Of a DNA stretch of 12,165 nucleotides, positions 1 to 6,669 are shown piece by piece (within the stretch, counting starts at the first letter, position 1; every line of letters starts with the position of its first letter). The stretch is from Bacillota bacterium. Lineage in GTDB: Bacteria; Bacillota; Clostridia; Christensenellales; SZUA-584. The position numbers were made by a program, and so were the translations under genes. The notes beneath the pieces were generated by a model, which saw nothing but the letters and a program-made list of their open reading frames with translations, did not search any database and was not told where the DNA came from. The stretch covers positions 1 to 12,165 of the forward strand of contig JAEWWC010000057.1 of assembly GCA_023396555.1 (NCBI GenBank), written 5' to 3'.

Positions 1-3
1 GAG

Positions 4-190
4 CTTGCGAGGAATCCCCTCCTGCAAAACATTTGACAGGGGATCCACCTGTCACCCGAATGGGGTATCGCAAGATCAGGATAACTTGGGTATCTTGTTT
101 TACCAATCCACGGAAAATGCCAAAGGCATTTTCCTGACGGGATTCTTAAGGGATACCCCTTAAGTGGTGGTGTGGAGGCAAAGCCTCCAC
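4..190. repeat. Gene-free left edge: cluster of perfect short inverted repeats
   Basis: The first 206 bases hold no credible gene but are packed with hairpins. Three perfect ones sit side by side: 112-121/125-134 (10-bp stem, AAA loop), 145-152/157-164 (8 bp, ATAC loop) and 172-179/183-190 (8 bp, AAA loop). Further left are TGACAGG/CCTGTCA (34-40/48-54), CTTGCGA/TCGCAAG (4-10/68-74) and CAAGAT/ATCTTG (71-76/92-97); the last two overlap, so they are alternatives. GGGTATC occurs at 63-69 and 88-94 with its complement at 152-158. None is followed by a T-run on either strand, so these are not ordinary intrinsic terminators for moaC. A multi-hairpin intergenic repeat (MITE/REP-like) or a structured RNA are the open readings. 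Confidence 0.6.
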
Positions 191-206
191 GGTCTTAAAC
201 CTTTAT

Positions 207-686
207 CTATCTGTTAATGTAACTCCCGCTCTTGCCGCCGGACTTCTCCAGCAGGCGGATATCCGAGATCACCATGCCCTTGTCCAGCGCCTTGCACATG
301 TCATATATCGTGAGCAACGCGACGGATACGCCCGTCATCGCTTCCATCTCCACCCCTGTTTTGCCGGACAGCTTCGCGGTGCAGGCCGCATCCACCGTCA
401 GCGTTTCGGGGCGCAGCTCAAAATCCACCTTCACGCTGGTCAGCATCAGCGGATGGCACAGCGGTATCAGCTCCGCCGTGCGCTTGGCCGCCATGATCCC
501 CGCCACGCGCGCCACGCCCAGCACATCGCCCTTTTCAGCAGTGCCGCTGCGTATCGCAGCAAATGCCGCTCCATTCATACGGATGCCGCCCATAGCTACG
601 GCGGTGCGCTGCGTCTCCGCCTTATCCGTCACGTCCACCATCGCCGCGTTGCCGCTCTCGTCAAAATGCGTCAGGTTACCATCCAT
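207..686 (-). CDS. moaC: Cyclic pyranopterin monophosphate synthase MoaC
   Basis: MoaC acts with MoaA in the first step of molybdenum cofactor synthesis, converting the MoaA product to cyclic pyranopterin monophosphate in the cytosol. The 159-aa length is normal for the family. Family motifs are plain: LCHPL at 76-80, KTGVEMEAMTG at 109-119, IYDMCKALDKGM at 127-138 and the C-terminal GKSGSYINR. The residues matching the known active site (H78, E113, E115, D129, K132) are present. The ATG start is preceded by AGGAGG (692-697), which overlaps the TGA stop of the molybdopterin-binding gene 10 nt upstream, so the two are surely co-transcribed. No moaA is visible here. It probably serves the molybdenum hydroxylase at the other end of the window. 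Confidence 0.96.
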   Translation of the reverse strand: MDGNLTHFDESGNAAMVDVTDKAETQRTAVAMGGIRMNGAAFAAIRSGTAEKGDVLGVARVAGIMAAKRTAELIPLCHPLMLTSVKVDFELRPETLTVDAACTAKLSGKTGVEMEAMTGVSVALLTIYDMCKALDKGMVISDIRLLEKSGGKSGSYINR

Positions 687-696
687 ATGAGCCTCC

Positions 697-1725
697 TCAC
701 TTGCCGAACCCGCAGCCCGGGTACGTGCAGACCTCGCAGTTCAGGCACAGCCCGCCCTCGCCCAGCGTCGTCAAATCCTCCGTGGTCAGCCGCTCACCCG
801 CCATGATGCGCGGCAGCACGAGGTCGAATATCGTGCGTTTGGCGTACATCACGCAGCCGGGCAGCCCCAGTATCGGTATGGTTCTGTCCCCGTCTTCAAA
901 GTAGGCCAGTAAGAACATCGCGCCGGGGAGCACGGGTGCGCCGTACGTCACCAACGTTGCCCCTGTGTTCTTGATGGCGGTGGGCGTCGTGTCGTCCGGG
1001 TCCACGCTCATGCCGCCAGTGCAGACGATGAGGTCTGCGCCATTGTCAATGTGCTGGCGGATGGCGTCCGTGATGCGTTCCGCGCTGTCGTCCATGTACG
1101 TTCTGCCCAGTATATCCACGTCGTATTCGGACAGCTTGGCCTCTATCACCGGCCCGAATGCGTCGGGTATTCGCTTGTGGTACACCTCGTTGCCCGTGAT
1201 CACCAGCCCCGCGACCTTGTGCACAAAAGGCAGCACCCGCAGCAGGGGTTCGCTTCCCGCCGCGGTGACGGCCTTGTCCATCTTCTCCTGCGCGATCACC
1301 AGCGGTATCACGCGCATGCCCGCCAACTTGTCTCCCCGCTTCACCGGCGTGTTGCCGTGGCGCGTTGCGATAATGATCTCACCCAGCGCGTTAACGCGGT
1401 TCAGCCTCTGCGTATCCACCTTGAACAGCCCATTGATGTCGCTGAATAGATCAATCTTACCTTCGCTGGGTTCTGACGCTGTCATGTTTTCGCTCATGCA
1501 GATGCCGCGTAGTATCTCCGCAGCGTCATTCTCGTGCAGCATGCCCTCCTGCTTCTCCCACACGTACAGGTGGTCCTTGCCGAGCGACAGCAGCACGGGT
1601 ATGTCCGCCTCTGTCACGATATGCCCCTTGCGGAACGCAACACCTTTTTTCACGTCTTTTATGATCTGCGTGATGTCGTGGCACAGCACATGCCCCACGG
1701 CCTCCGTCGTATCGATCAGCTTCAT
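697..1725 (-). CDS. MoeA-like molybdopterin-binding protein with Cys-rich C-terminus
   Basis: A 342-aa protein with a MoCF_biosynth (MoeA/MogA-type) domain at about residues 170-310, including the signature TGGMSVDPDD at 236-245 and ILGLPGC at 285-291. It probably handles molybdopterin or Mo insertion rather than being standard MoeA, which is usually about 400 aa and has a different N-terminal layout. The tail carries C327, C330, C333 and C338 (CxxCxxCx4C), a pattern that could bind a metal or Fe-S cluster; similar tails occur in relatives from clostridial Mo-hydroxylase loci (recollection, not searched). The frame stays open upstream to 1872, but the ATG at 1725 is chosen: it has AAGGAG (1732-1737) 6 nt upstream and starts MKLIDTTEAVG, as relatives do. 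moaC follows 10 nt downstream. Confidence 0.88.
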   Translation of the reverse strand: MKLIDTTEAVGHVLCHDITQIIKDVKKGVAFRKGHIVTEADIPVLLSLGKDHLYVWEKQEGMLHENDAAEILRGICMSENMTASEPSEGKIDLFSDINGLFKVDTQRLNRVNALGEIIIATRHGNTPVKRGDKLAGMRVIPLVIAQEKMDKAVTAAGSEPLLRVLPFVHKVAGLVITGNEVYHKRIPDAFGPVIEAKLSEYDVDILGRTYMDDSAERITDAIRQHIDNGADLIVCTGGMSVDPDDTTPTAIKNTGATLVTYGAPVLPGAMFLLAYFEDGDRTIPILGLPGCVMYAKRTIFDLVLPRIMAGERLTTEDLTTLGEGGLCLNCEVCTYPGCGFGK

Positions 1726-1809
1726 CAACGGCTCCTTATGTAAACGTCTGTTTATGCGGTTAAATCTGAACCTCAATATTTTTTGCGCAATTTCAAAAAT
1801 TATTGTAAC

Positions 1810-1852
1810 ATCTGCCACGCAGATAGTATGTTGCCATAGCAACGTAATTATA
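1810..1852 (-). promoter_or_regulatory. Probable -10 box and hairpin leader of the moaC operon
   Basis: On the minus strand a perfect TATAAT lies at 1847-1852, about 120 nt upstream of the molybdopterin-binding gene; no good -35 is visible at 17-18 nt. Just downstream are two small perfect hairpins, GTTGC/GCAAC (1830-1834/1839-1843) and ATCTGC/GCAGAT (1810-1815/1819-1824), followed by an AT-rich leader up to the ribosome-binding site. The first hairpin would overlap the transcription start, so it could be an operator; both could be leader RNA structures. I do not recognise a Moco riboswitch here. Confidence 0.45.
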
Positions 1853-1920
1853 CGAATAAAAAAACCGTTCATGGTATCACTAACGGCGAATAATTATGCC
1901 ACGAGGGTACAGGAGGGGAT

Positions 1921-2031
1921 GAACCCGCCCTACAACGAACGCCGATTTTTATGCCGTTACAAATGTAGGGACGGGTCTCCGCGTTCGCCCGTGATAATGC
2001 CTTGAAGGTAGGGGCGACCTGTGGTCGCCCG
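1921..2031. repeat. Intergenic GTAGGG...CGCCC repeats
   Basis: This is the middle of the 397-bp gap between the moaC operon and the amidohydrolase gene. CCCTACA (1928-1934) is inverted against TGTAGGG (1964-1970). Two degenerate direct copies of a unit GTAGGG-(A/G)-CG ... CGCCCG(T/C) follow, at 1965-1992 and 2008-2031. The second contains a perfect 8-bp hairpin, GGGCGACC/GGTCGCCC (2012-2019/2023-2030) with a TGT loop; the first can pair ACGGGT with GCCCGT (one G-U pair). No gene is seen here. It has the look of a dispersed intergenic repeat, but copy number cannot be judged from one window. Confidence 0.5.
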
Positions 2032-2044
2032 CTGACGACGCAAC

Positions 2045-2104
2045 AAAAAACAGCCTTCCTCTGACTCCCGCCCCATAAGCGGAGCAGACACCAGAGGAAG
2101 GCTG
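2045..2104 (-). terminator. Rho-independent terminator after the amidohydrolase gene
   Basis: A perfect 13-bp stem pairs 2051-2063 (CAGCCTTCCTCTG) with 2092-2104. The 28-nt loop can itself pair (CTCCCGC against GCGGAG). On the minus strand the stem is followed directly by six U residues (A-run at 2045-2050). It begins 18 nt past the amidohydrolase stop codon and separates that transcript from the moaC operon. There is no T-run on the plus side, so it is one-directional. Confidence 0.9.
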
Positions 2105-2122
2105 TATCACATCAGCTATACC

Positions 2123-3511
2123 CTATACCGTCGGCCACCTGGACTCGTTCTTCATGTCCGTCTTCGCCAGCACCGTAAGTATTTTCTCACGCGCGTTGTC
2201 GATCACGGCCTGCTCGTCCATTGTCAGTATCTCGCGGTCCTTCACGACGTACTTGCCGTCGATGATCACGTTGTCCACGTCGGAGCCCTTGGCGGAGTAG
2301 ACCACCAGCGACACCGGGTTGGTGTTGGGCGCAAGCCGCGCGTTGTTGCAGTCGATCGTGATGAGGTCCGCCTTCTTGCCGACCTCCAGCGATCCCAGCT
2401 CGTTCTCCTTGCGCATCGCAATCGCCCCGTTGATGGTCGCCATCTCGAGGGCGGTCTCCGCGGGTACCACCAGCGGGTCCAGCAGCCGCCCCTTGTGGAT
2501 GATAGCCGCCAGCCGCATTGCGTCAAACATGTCATAGGCGTTGTCGCAGGTCGGGCCGTCGGTGCCCAGCGCCACGTTCACGCCCTCCTCCATCAGCTCC
2601 GGCACGAGGCAGAAGCCGGACGCCAGCTTGGCGTTGCTGGCCGGACAGTGCACCACGGTGGAGCCGTTGCGGGCAAGCGCCTGCATATCCTCACGGGTCA
2701 GCCAGATGCCATGTGCCATCATCGTTCGGTCGGTCAGTATGCCCGCGGACTCCGCGAAGTCGCCCGGCTCCTGATTGTACTGGCCGCGCATCAGCGCCAC
2801 GTCCTGCTTCACCTCGCAGAAGTGTATCGCGATGCCCATGTCGTGCTCGCGCGCCGTCTTGCCCACCTTCTCCAGCATCTGCTTGGTGGTAGAGCCCACG
2901 GGGCGCGGCCCCAGCCATATGTTCACGCGGCCGTCGCCGTCGTTCTCTCTGCGCTGTTTCCAATCAATGGCCTGCTGCAGGCACACATCGCCGTCCTCCA
3001 CCATGCCCTCGCACATGATGTTGTCCCGGCTCGCATACGTCGCGATGTCCATCACCGACTTCGCCAGCACGCCGCGCATGCCGCTTTGCACCACTGCGTC
3101 CGTGATACCGTCCAAACCGTAGCGGGACAGCAGCAGCGTCTCCACGAACGTGGTGGTGCCGGACTTGATCATCTCAAGCAGGCATAGATCGGTACTCGCC
3201 CACGCTTCCACCTCGTTATAGCTGCCCATCAGCTTCCAGATGCGCTCCGCCAGAAAGTCGATCAGGCTCACGTCGTCGGCGCAGCCCTTGATCAGCGCCT
3301 GCGTCAGGTGCACGTGGCCGTTGATCAGGCCGGGCATCACGATGCGCCCCGACATGTCGTGGAACTCATAGTCCGGATACTGCGCTTTCAGTTCGTCCGT
3401 CTTGCCCACGGCTTCAATCAGCGTCCCGTTTACCGCCACCGCACCGTCACTCAAGATGCGCCTTTGCTTGTCCACCGTGATCACGGTCGCGTTGCCAACG
3501 ATGAATCCCAT
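2123..3511 (-). CDS. TRZ/ATZ-family amidohydrolase (heterocycle deaminase/chlorohydrolase-like)
   Basis: A 462-aa member of the amidohydrolase superfamily, mononuclear-metal branch, which deaminates or hydrolyses substituents on purine, triazine or adenosine-like rings. The metal and catalytic residues are all present: GHVH (H66, H68), H230 with E233 (AIHFCE), H267 (MAHGIW) and D318 (GTDGP). The ends form the usual small beta-sandwich. It sits where an SsnA-type aminohydrolase might be expected beside a purine cluster, but the sequence is closer in style to AtzB/MtaD-like proteins (INGHVHLTQALIKG, HCPASNAKLASG), so I do not call it ssnA. The ATG is preceded by GAGAGG 8 nt upstream. The 158-bp gap before it holds a poor promoter candidate (TATAAA, 3535-3540). 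A strong terminator follows. The substrate is unknown; a purine-type ring is an inference from context. Confidence 0.85.
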   Translation of the reverse strand: MGFIVGNATVITVDKQRRILSDGAVAVNGTLIEAVGKTDELKAQYPDYEFHDMSGRIVMPGLINGHVHLTQALIKGCADDVSLIDFLAERIWKLMGSYNEVEAWASTDLCLLEMIKSGTTTFVETLLLSRYGLDGITDAVVQSGMRGVLAKSVMDIATYASRDNIMCEGMVEDGDVCLQQAIDWKQRRENDGDGRVNIWLGPRPVGSTTKQMLEKVGKTAREHDMGIAIHFCEVKQDVALMRGQYNQEPGDFAESAGILTDRTMMAHGIWLTREDMQALARNGSTVVHCPASNAKLASGFCLVPELMEEGVNVALGTDGPTCDNAYDMFDAMRLAAIIHKGRLLDPLVVPAETALEMATINGAIAMRKENELGSLEVGKKADLITIDCNNARLAPNTNPVSLVVYSAKGSDVDNVIIDGKYVVKDREILTMDEQAVIDNAREKILTVLAKTDMKNESRWPTV

Positions 3512-3669
3512 ATGAATACCCTCTCTTATCAGTTTTTATAATTTGTAAACAGAACCAAAGAATTTTTAGAGGCTGCTAGACCCCAAAAGCGAATGCTAAC
3601 AGAAGGTGATCCTCACGTACCATGATAAGCAGCGCCGCTTACGCTTGATGGTTACAGCAGAATACTCTG

Positions 3670-4308
3670 TCAGTCCTTGCCGTTCTCTTTCACGTCGATG
3701 TAGTTGTACAGCGTAAACTTGGATATGCCGAAATATTTGGACACCTTGTCGCCCGACTTGGTGATCAGGAACGCGCCCTTGTCCTGCAAGAAGCGGATGG
3801 CTTTGATCTTGTCCTCGCGGTTCATCTGCGCCACCGGCTTGTTGACGAGCCGCACCGACTGGTCGATGAGGTCGTTCAAGAGGCCGTTCACACCCTTGGT
3901 GATCCGTTCGGGCTTCTCATCCTTGGTGCCGATGAAGCCTTTAAGCGCATAGTCCATCATCATGAAGTTGGTGATGTCGTAGTTGATGGCGAATATGCCG
4001 ACCACCCTGTCGTCGTTGTCCCGGATGTAGATCGTCGTGGACTTGAGCATCCGCCCGTCCTCGGTCTGAGTCAGGTAGTTGATGCGGTCCTTCAATTCCT
4101 CCGGCTGCTTGTTGCGCGATTCCAGCACGATATGCGACGGCCCGTCGCCCACCTTGCGGCCTGTCACATGGCCGTTCTCGATGTAGATGATCGTATGCTC
4201 CTCATCCTCGGTGAGGTCATGGATCACCACTTCGCAGTTTTCACCAAAGTGACCGGTGATGCCTTTGGCGAGCTGAATCCAGAAAGGCCTGAAAAAAGCT
4301 TTGTCCAT
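3670..4308 (-). CDS. YheO/DauR-type PAS-HTH transcriptional regulator
   Basis: A 212-aa DNA-binding regulator. Residues about 5-125 match the YheO-like PAS domain (PFWIQLAKGI, FGENCEVVIHDL, IGIFAINYD-type strand), a presumed ligand sensor. Residues about 165-206 form the C-terminal helix-turn-helix typical of this family (FLQDKGAFLITKSGDKVSKY, then GISKFTLYNYID). The family includes E. coli DauR, which controls D-amino-acid catabolism; the ligand here is unknown. I chose the ATG at 4308 because AGAAGG lies 7 nt upstream; an ATG at 4353 would add 15 residues and has only a weak AGGA. The gene lies 88 nt after sdaAA and 158 nt before the amidohydrolase, so either of these, or the whole cluster, may be its target. 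Confidence 0.88.
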   Translation of the reverse strand: MDKAFFRPFWIQLAKGITGHFGENCEVVIHDLTEDEEHTIIYIENGHVTGRKVGDGPSHIVLESRNKQPEELKDRINYLTQTEDGRMLKSTTIYIRDNDDRVVGIFAINYDITNFMMMDYALKGFIGTKDEKPERITKGVNGLLNDLIDQSVRLVNKPVAQMNREDKIKAIRFLQDKGAFLITKSGDKVSKYFGISKFTLYNYIDVKENGKD

Positions 4309-4373
4309 GAGTATACCTTCTTTATAAGCGTTCGATGCCATCTGCTGTTTCATATATCGTCCTGCTCGTCCCT

Positions 4374-4379
4374 ATTATA
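4374..4379 (-). promoter_or_regulatory. -10-like TATAAT upstream of the regulator
   Basis: A perfect TATAAT on the minus strand lies between the sdaAA stop and the regulator start, with no convincing -35 partner. If used, transcription would begin near 4367 and favour the start at 4308 over that at 4353, which would then have a leader of only about 14 nt. Just upstream is a GTGTATCAC palindrome (4392-4400), a possible operator, though short. Confidence 0.35.
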
Positions 4380-4396
4380 GTATTTTGTATAGTGTA

Positions 4397-5305
4397 TCAC
4401 ATATCTTGGTTTTCGTCGACGACGCTGTGACGAATGCGCTGGCTGATCTCCCGACCGGTCTTGGATGCCGCCACGCCGCCCTTCGCCGTCTCGCGCAGCT
4501 CGAACGGCAGCGCACGCCCAATCTCCTTCATCGCGTGAATCACCTCGTACAGCGGTATCACGCTAGTGATTCCCGCAAGCGCCATGTCCGCAGAAGTGAT
4601 CGCATTCGCCACGCCCACCGCGTTGCGCTTGGAGCAGGGCACCTCCACCAGCCCGGCTACCGGGTCGCACACGAGGCCCAGCATGTTCTTCAGCGCTATA
4701 GCCGCCGCGCTTAGGCTCGCCTCCACGCTGCCCCCCGCCATCTCCACCATCGCGGATGCCGCCATCGCGGATGCGGAGCCGATCTCCGCCTGACAGCCGC
4801 CCTCCGCGCCGCTCACCGTCGCGCCGTTGGCAATCAGTATGCCGATGGCCGATGCATTGAACAGCGCCCGGACCAGCGCCTCGTCCGAAAGTCCGCGCTC
4901 CTCGCCCACCGCGATCAGGCAGGCCGGCACTACGCCGCACGCGCCCGCCGTGGGGCATGCGACAATGCGTTTCATGCGCGCGTTCTCCTCGGTGACCGCC
5001 AGCGCGTAAGCCGTTGCCCGCGCCATCAGCTCGCCCCCCAGTGGCTGCTGCTCCGCGGCGTAGGCGTACATCCGCGCCGCGTTCTGGCCGATCAGCCCGC
5101 CCACGGAAGGCCGGGTGGACTTTACGCCCGCACGCACGTTGCTTTTCATCACATCCAGCGTCAGCTTCATCTTGTCCGCGACCACGGCCACGTCCGTCTC
5201 GTCGCGCTCCGCCTCGTGCCGCATCGCCAGCTCGGATATGCTGATGCCAAACTGCGCCGTCAGCGCCTCGATGTCCCGCTGGCGCGCATACTGATACTGA
5301 TACAC
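4397..5305 (-). CDS. sdaAA: L-serine dehydratase, iron-sulfur-dependent, alpha subunit
   Basis: The catalytic alpha chain of the oxygen-sensitive [4Fe-4S] L-serine dehydratase, which turns L-serine into pyruvate and ammonia. The 302 aa match the usual length. The cluster ligands expected from the Legionella enzyme are visible as C171 (AEGGCQAEIGSA), C213 (LVCDPVAG) and C224 (VPCSKRN). The TRPSVGGLIGQNA segment (64-76) and ACPTAGACGVVPA (116-128) are also family hallmarks. Translation starts at GTG; AAGGAG (5314-5319) sits 8 nt upstream and touches the sdaAB stop codon, so the two subunits are coupled, 13 nt apart. The two-gene form is typical of Firmicutes, whereas E. coli has a fused protein. 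It shares its product, pyruvate, with YgeX. Confidence 0.96.
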   Translation of the reverse strand: MYQYQYARQRDIEALTAQFGISISELAMRHEAERDETDVAVVADKMKLTLDVMKSNVRAGVKSTRPSVGGLIGQNAARMYAYAAEQQPLGGELMARATAYALAVTEENARMKRIVACPTAGACGVVPACLIAVGEERGLSDEALVRALFNASAIGILIANGATVSGAEGGCQAEIGSASAMAASAMVEMAGGSVEASLSAAAIALKNMLGLVCDPVAGLVEVPCSKRNAVGVANAITSADMALAGITSVIPLYEVIHAMKEIGRALPFELRETAKGGVAASKTGREISQRIRHSVVDENQDM

Positions 5306-5318
5306 GTTTGTCGCTCCT

Positions 5319-5993
5319 TTAATACAGCTTGGGTATATAGATCACGTACATATCATCCAGGCGCCGCAGCGATTTGAGCACGTCCGGCGCTATTTGTTCG
5401 TCCGTCTCCAGTATCATGTACGCCCGGTCGCGCTTGCCCTGGCGGTACATGTTCATGTTGGCGATGTTGACCCCGCTGTCCGCGAGTATCTTCGCGACGC
5501 TCAGCACCGCGCCCGGCTTATCCAGATGGTCAATGACCACCGTGTTGTACTTGAGGCTGATGTGCAGCGCGGTGTTGTTGATGCGCGTCACCACGATGTT
5601 GCCGCCGCCGATGGACGCGCCCGTCACGCTCATCTGTGCACCCTCGTCCGCATTGCTTATGTCGAAGCGCACAAGGTTGGGCTGCGAGCCCGTCTCCTCC
5701 TCCACCACGAAGCGATAACTGAAGCCCGCCTCCTTCGCGATCTGAAGCGCAAGCGTCAGCCGCTCGTCGTCCGGCATCAGCCCCATTAGCCCGCCCACCA
5801 GCGCCTTGTCGGTGCCGTGGCCGCGCAGCGTGGCCGCGAACGAACCGTACACGTGGATGGTGACGTCGGTGATCGGCTTGTTGAAGATAGCCCGCGCGGC
5901 GTTGGCCAGACGGCATGCGCCACCCGTATGCGAGCTGGAAGGCCCGATGATGATGGGCCCCACGATATCAAAAACGCTGAAATTGTTCTGCAT
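5319..5993 (-). CDS. sdaAB: L-serine dehydratase, iron-sulfur-dependent, beta subunit
   Basis: The beta chain of L-serine dehydratase, 224 aa. The N-terminal signature FDIVGPIIIGPSSSHTGGA (8-26) is diagnostic, followed by GHGTDKALVGGLMG (58-71) and TGASIGGGNI (124-133). Residues about 150-224 form an ACT domain (IDHLDKPGAVLSVAKILADSG), which in this family binds serine or helps subunit regulation. It is first in the sdaAB-sdaAA pair. The ATG at 5991-5993 has AAGGA unusually close, about 2-3 nt upstream, which may lower initiation; no better start is available because the signature begins almost at once. Its promoter must lie in the 76-bp gap shared with the divergent mocA gene. Confidence 0.96.
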   Translation of the reverse strand: MQNNFSVFDIVGPIIIGPSSSHTGGACRLANAARAIFNKPITDVTIHVYGSFAATLRGHGTDKALVGGLMGLMPDDERLTLALQIAKEAGFSYRFVVEEETGSQPNLVRFDISNADEGAQMSVTGASIGGGNIVVTRINNTALHISLKYNTVVIDHLDKPGAVLSVAKILADSGVNIANMNMYRQGKRDRAYMILETDEQIAPDVLKSLRRLDDMYVIYIPKLY

Positions 5994-6015
5994 TTTCCTT
6001 ATATCCGATCCGCGT

Positions 6016-6045
6016 TTGTTTTATATTCCGCTTAAATGATATAAT
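6016..6045 (+). promoter_or_regulatory. mocA: Candidate sigma-70-type promoter for mocA in a divergent gap
   Basis: TTGTTT (6016-6021) and a perfect TATAAT (6040-6045) with 18-bp spacing point toward mocA. The same 76-bp region must also drive sdaAB on the other strand, where only a TATAAA (minus, 6019-6024) with a poor -35 is seen. The two promoters would overlap, so firing from one could interfere with the other. Confidence 0.55.
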
Positions 6046-6069
6046 AAACCAAAAACGAAGGTACAAACA

Positions 6070-6663
6070 TTGAAAAACATTGGATGCATACTGCTGGCCG
6101 CCGGAGCCGGAGCCCGTTTTGGAGGCGGCAAGCTGGGTGCGCTGCTGGGCGGCAGGCCGGTCGTCGAATATATACTGGACAGCCTGCTCGAAGCGCCTTT
6201 TGGCCGCCGCGTCATCGTCGCCGCCAACGAGCACATGCTGCACACCGCACAGGAGTACGGGTTCGACGGCGTCGTCAACGCCTGCCCCGACCTCGGCGTC
6301 AGCCTCAGCATTCGTCTGGGCCTTGAGCTGATGGGCGGTACGGACGCCTGCATGTTCTGCGTGGCGGACCAGCCGTTGCTCAAACCCAAAACGCTGTCCG
6401 GCATGCTGTCCGCTTACGAGCCAGGCACCATTCTGGTGTCGGCCCACAAAGACCAAAGCGGCAACCCCGTCATCTACCCAGAAATCCTGTACGGCGAGCT
6501 TAAATGCCTCGCCGGGGAGGAGTCGGGCAAAACGGTGGCGTGCCGCCACGATGCGTTGCTGCGCACGTTCCATGTCGCGGACGCGTCCCAGCTTGATGAT
6601 ATCGACACCCGGGAGGACCTTATCGCGATGGAAGCGCGCCTCGTCCACCCGGATGCCCGTTAA
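6070..6663 (+). CDS. mocA: Molybdenum cofactor cytidylyltransferase (MocA/YgfJ family)
   Basis: A 197-aa nucleotidyltransferase that joins CMP to molybdopterin, giving the MCD cofactor used by xanthine-dehydrogenase-type enzymes. The nucleotide-binding loop LAAGAGARFGGGK (9-21), the metal-binding VADQPLL (98-104), GNPVIY (131-136) and the late DDIDT (176-180) match the MobA-like MocA group; MobA (GMP) is less likely, given the hydroxylase nearby. In E. coli, mocA (ygfJ) also sits among ygeX, hyuA and xdhD. The start is TTG, with GAAGG (6057-6061) 8 nt upstream. It is the only plus-strand gene in the window, divergent from sdaAB and ending 6 nt from the convergent ygeX stop, so ygeX transcripts that read on would be antisense to it. 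Confidence 0.93.
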   Translation: MKNIGCILLAAGAGARFGGGKLGALLGGRPVVEYILDSLLEAPFGRRVIVAANEHMLHTAQEYGFDGVVNACPDLGVSLSIRLGLELMGGTDACMFCVADQPLLKPKTLSGMLSAYEPGTILVSAHKDQSGNPVIYPEILYGELKCLAGEESGKTVACRHDALLRTFHVADASQLDDIDTREDLIAMEARLVHPDAR

Positions 6664-6669
6664 TTTATT

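Noticed and set aside
4..190. CRISPR array
   Set aside because: The hairpins differ in sequence from each other and there are no equal-length repeats or spacers.
1726..1872. 49-residue N-terminal extension of the MoeA-like protein
   Set aside because: The extension crosses the TATAAT and hairpins and has no family match. The ATG at 1725 has AAGGAG at ideal spacing.
3605..3615. On the minus strand TGAGGATCACC resembles the core of the MS2 coat-protein RNA hairpin
   Set aside because: The flanking bases do not form the required stem, and an 11-base match is easily coincidence.
3512..3669. Possible riboswitch before the amidohydrolase gene
   Set aside because: I looked for the conserved cores of purine-type and related riboswitches and saw none; only weak short pairings are present.
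5968..6648. 226-codon minus-strand frame opposite mocA
   Set aside because: It is the shadow of mocA, whose nucleotidyltransferase motifs are clear. The antisense frame has no recognisable domain.
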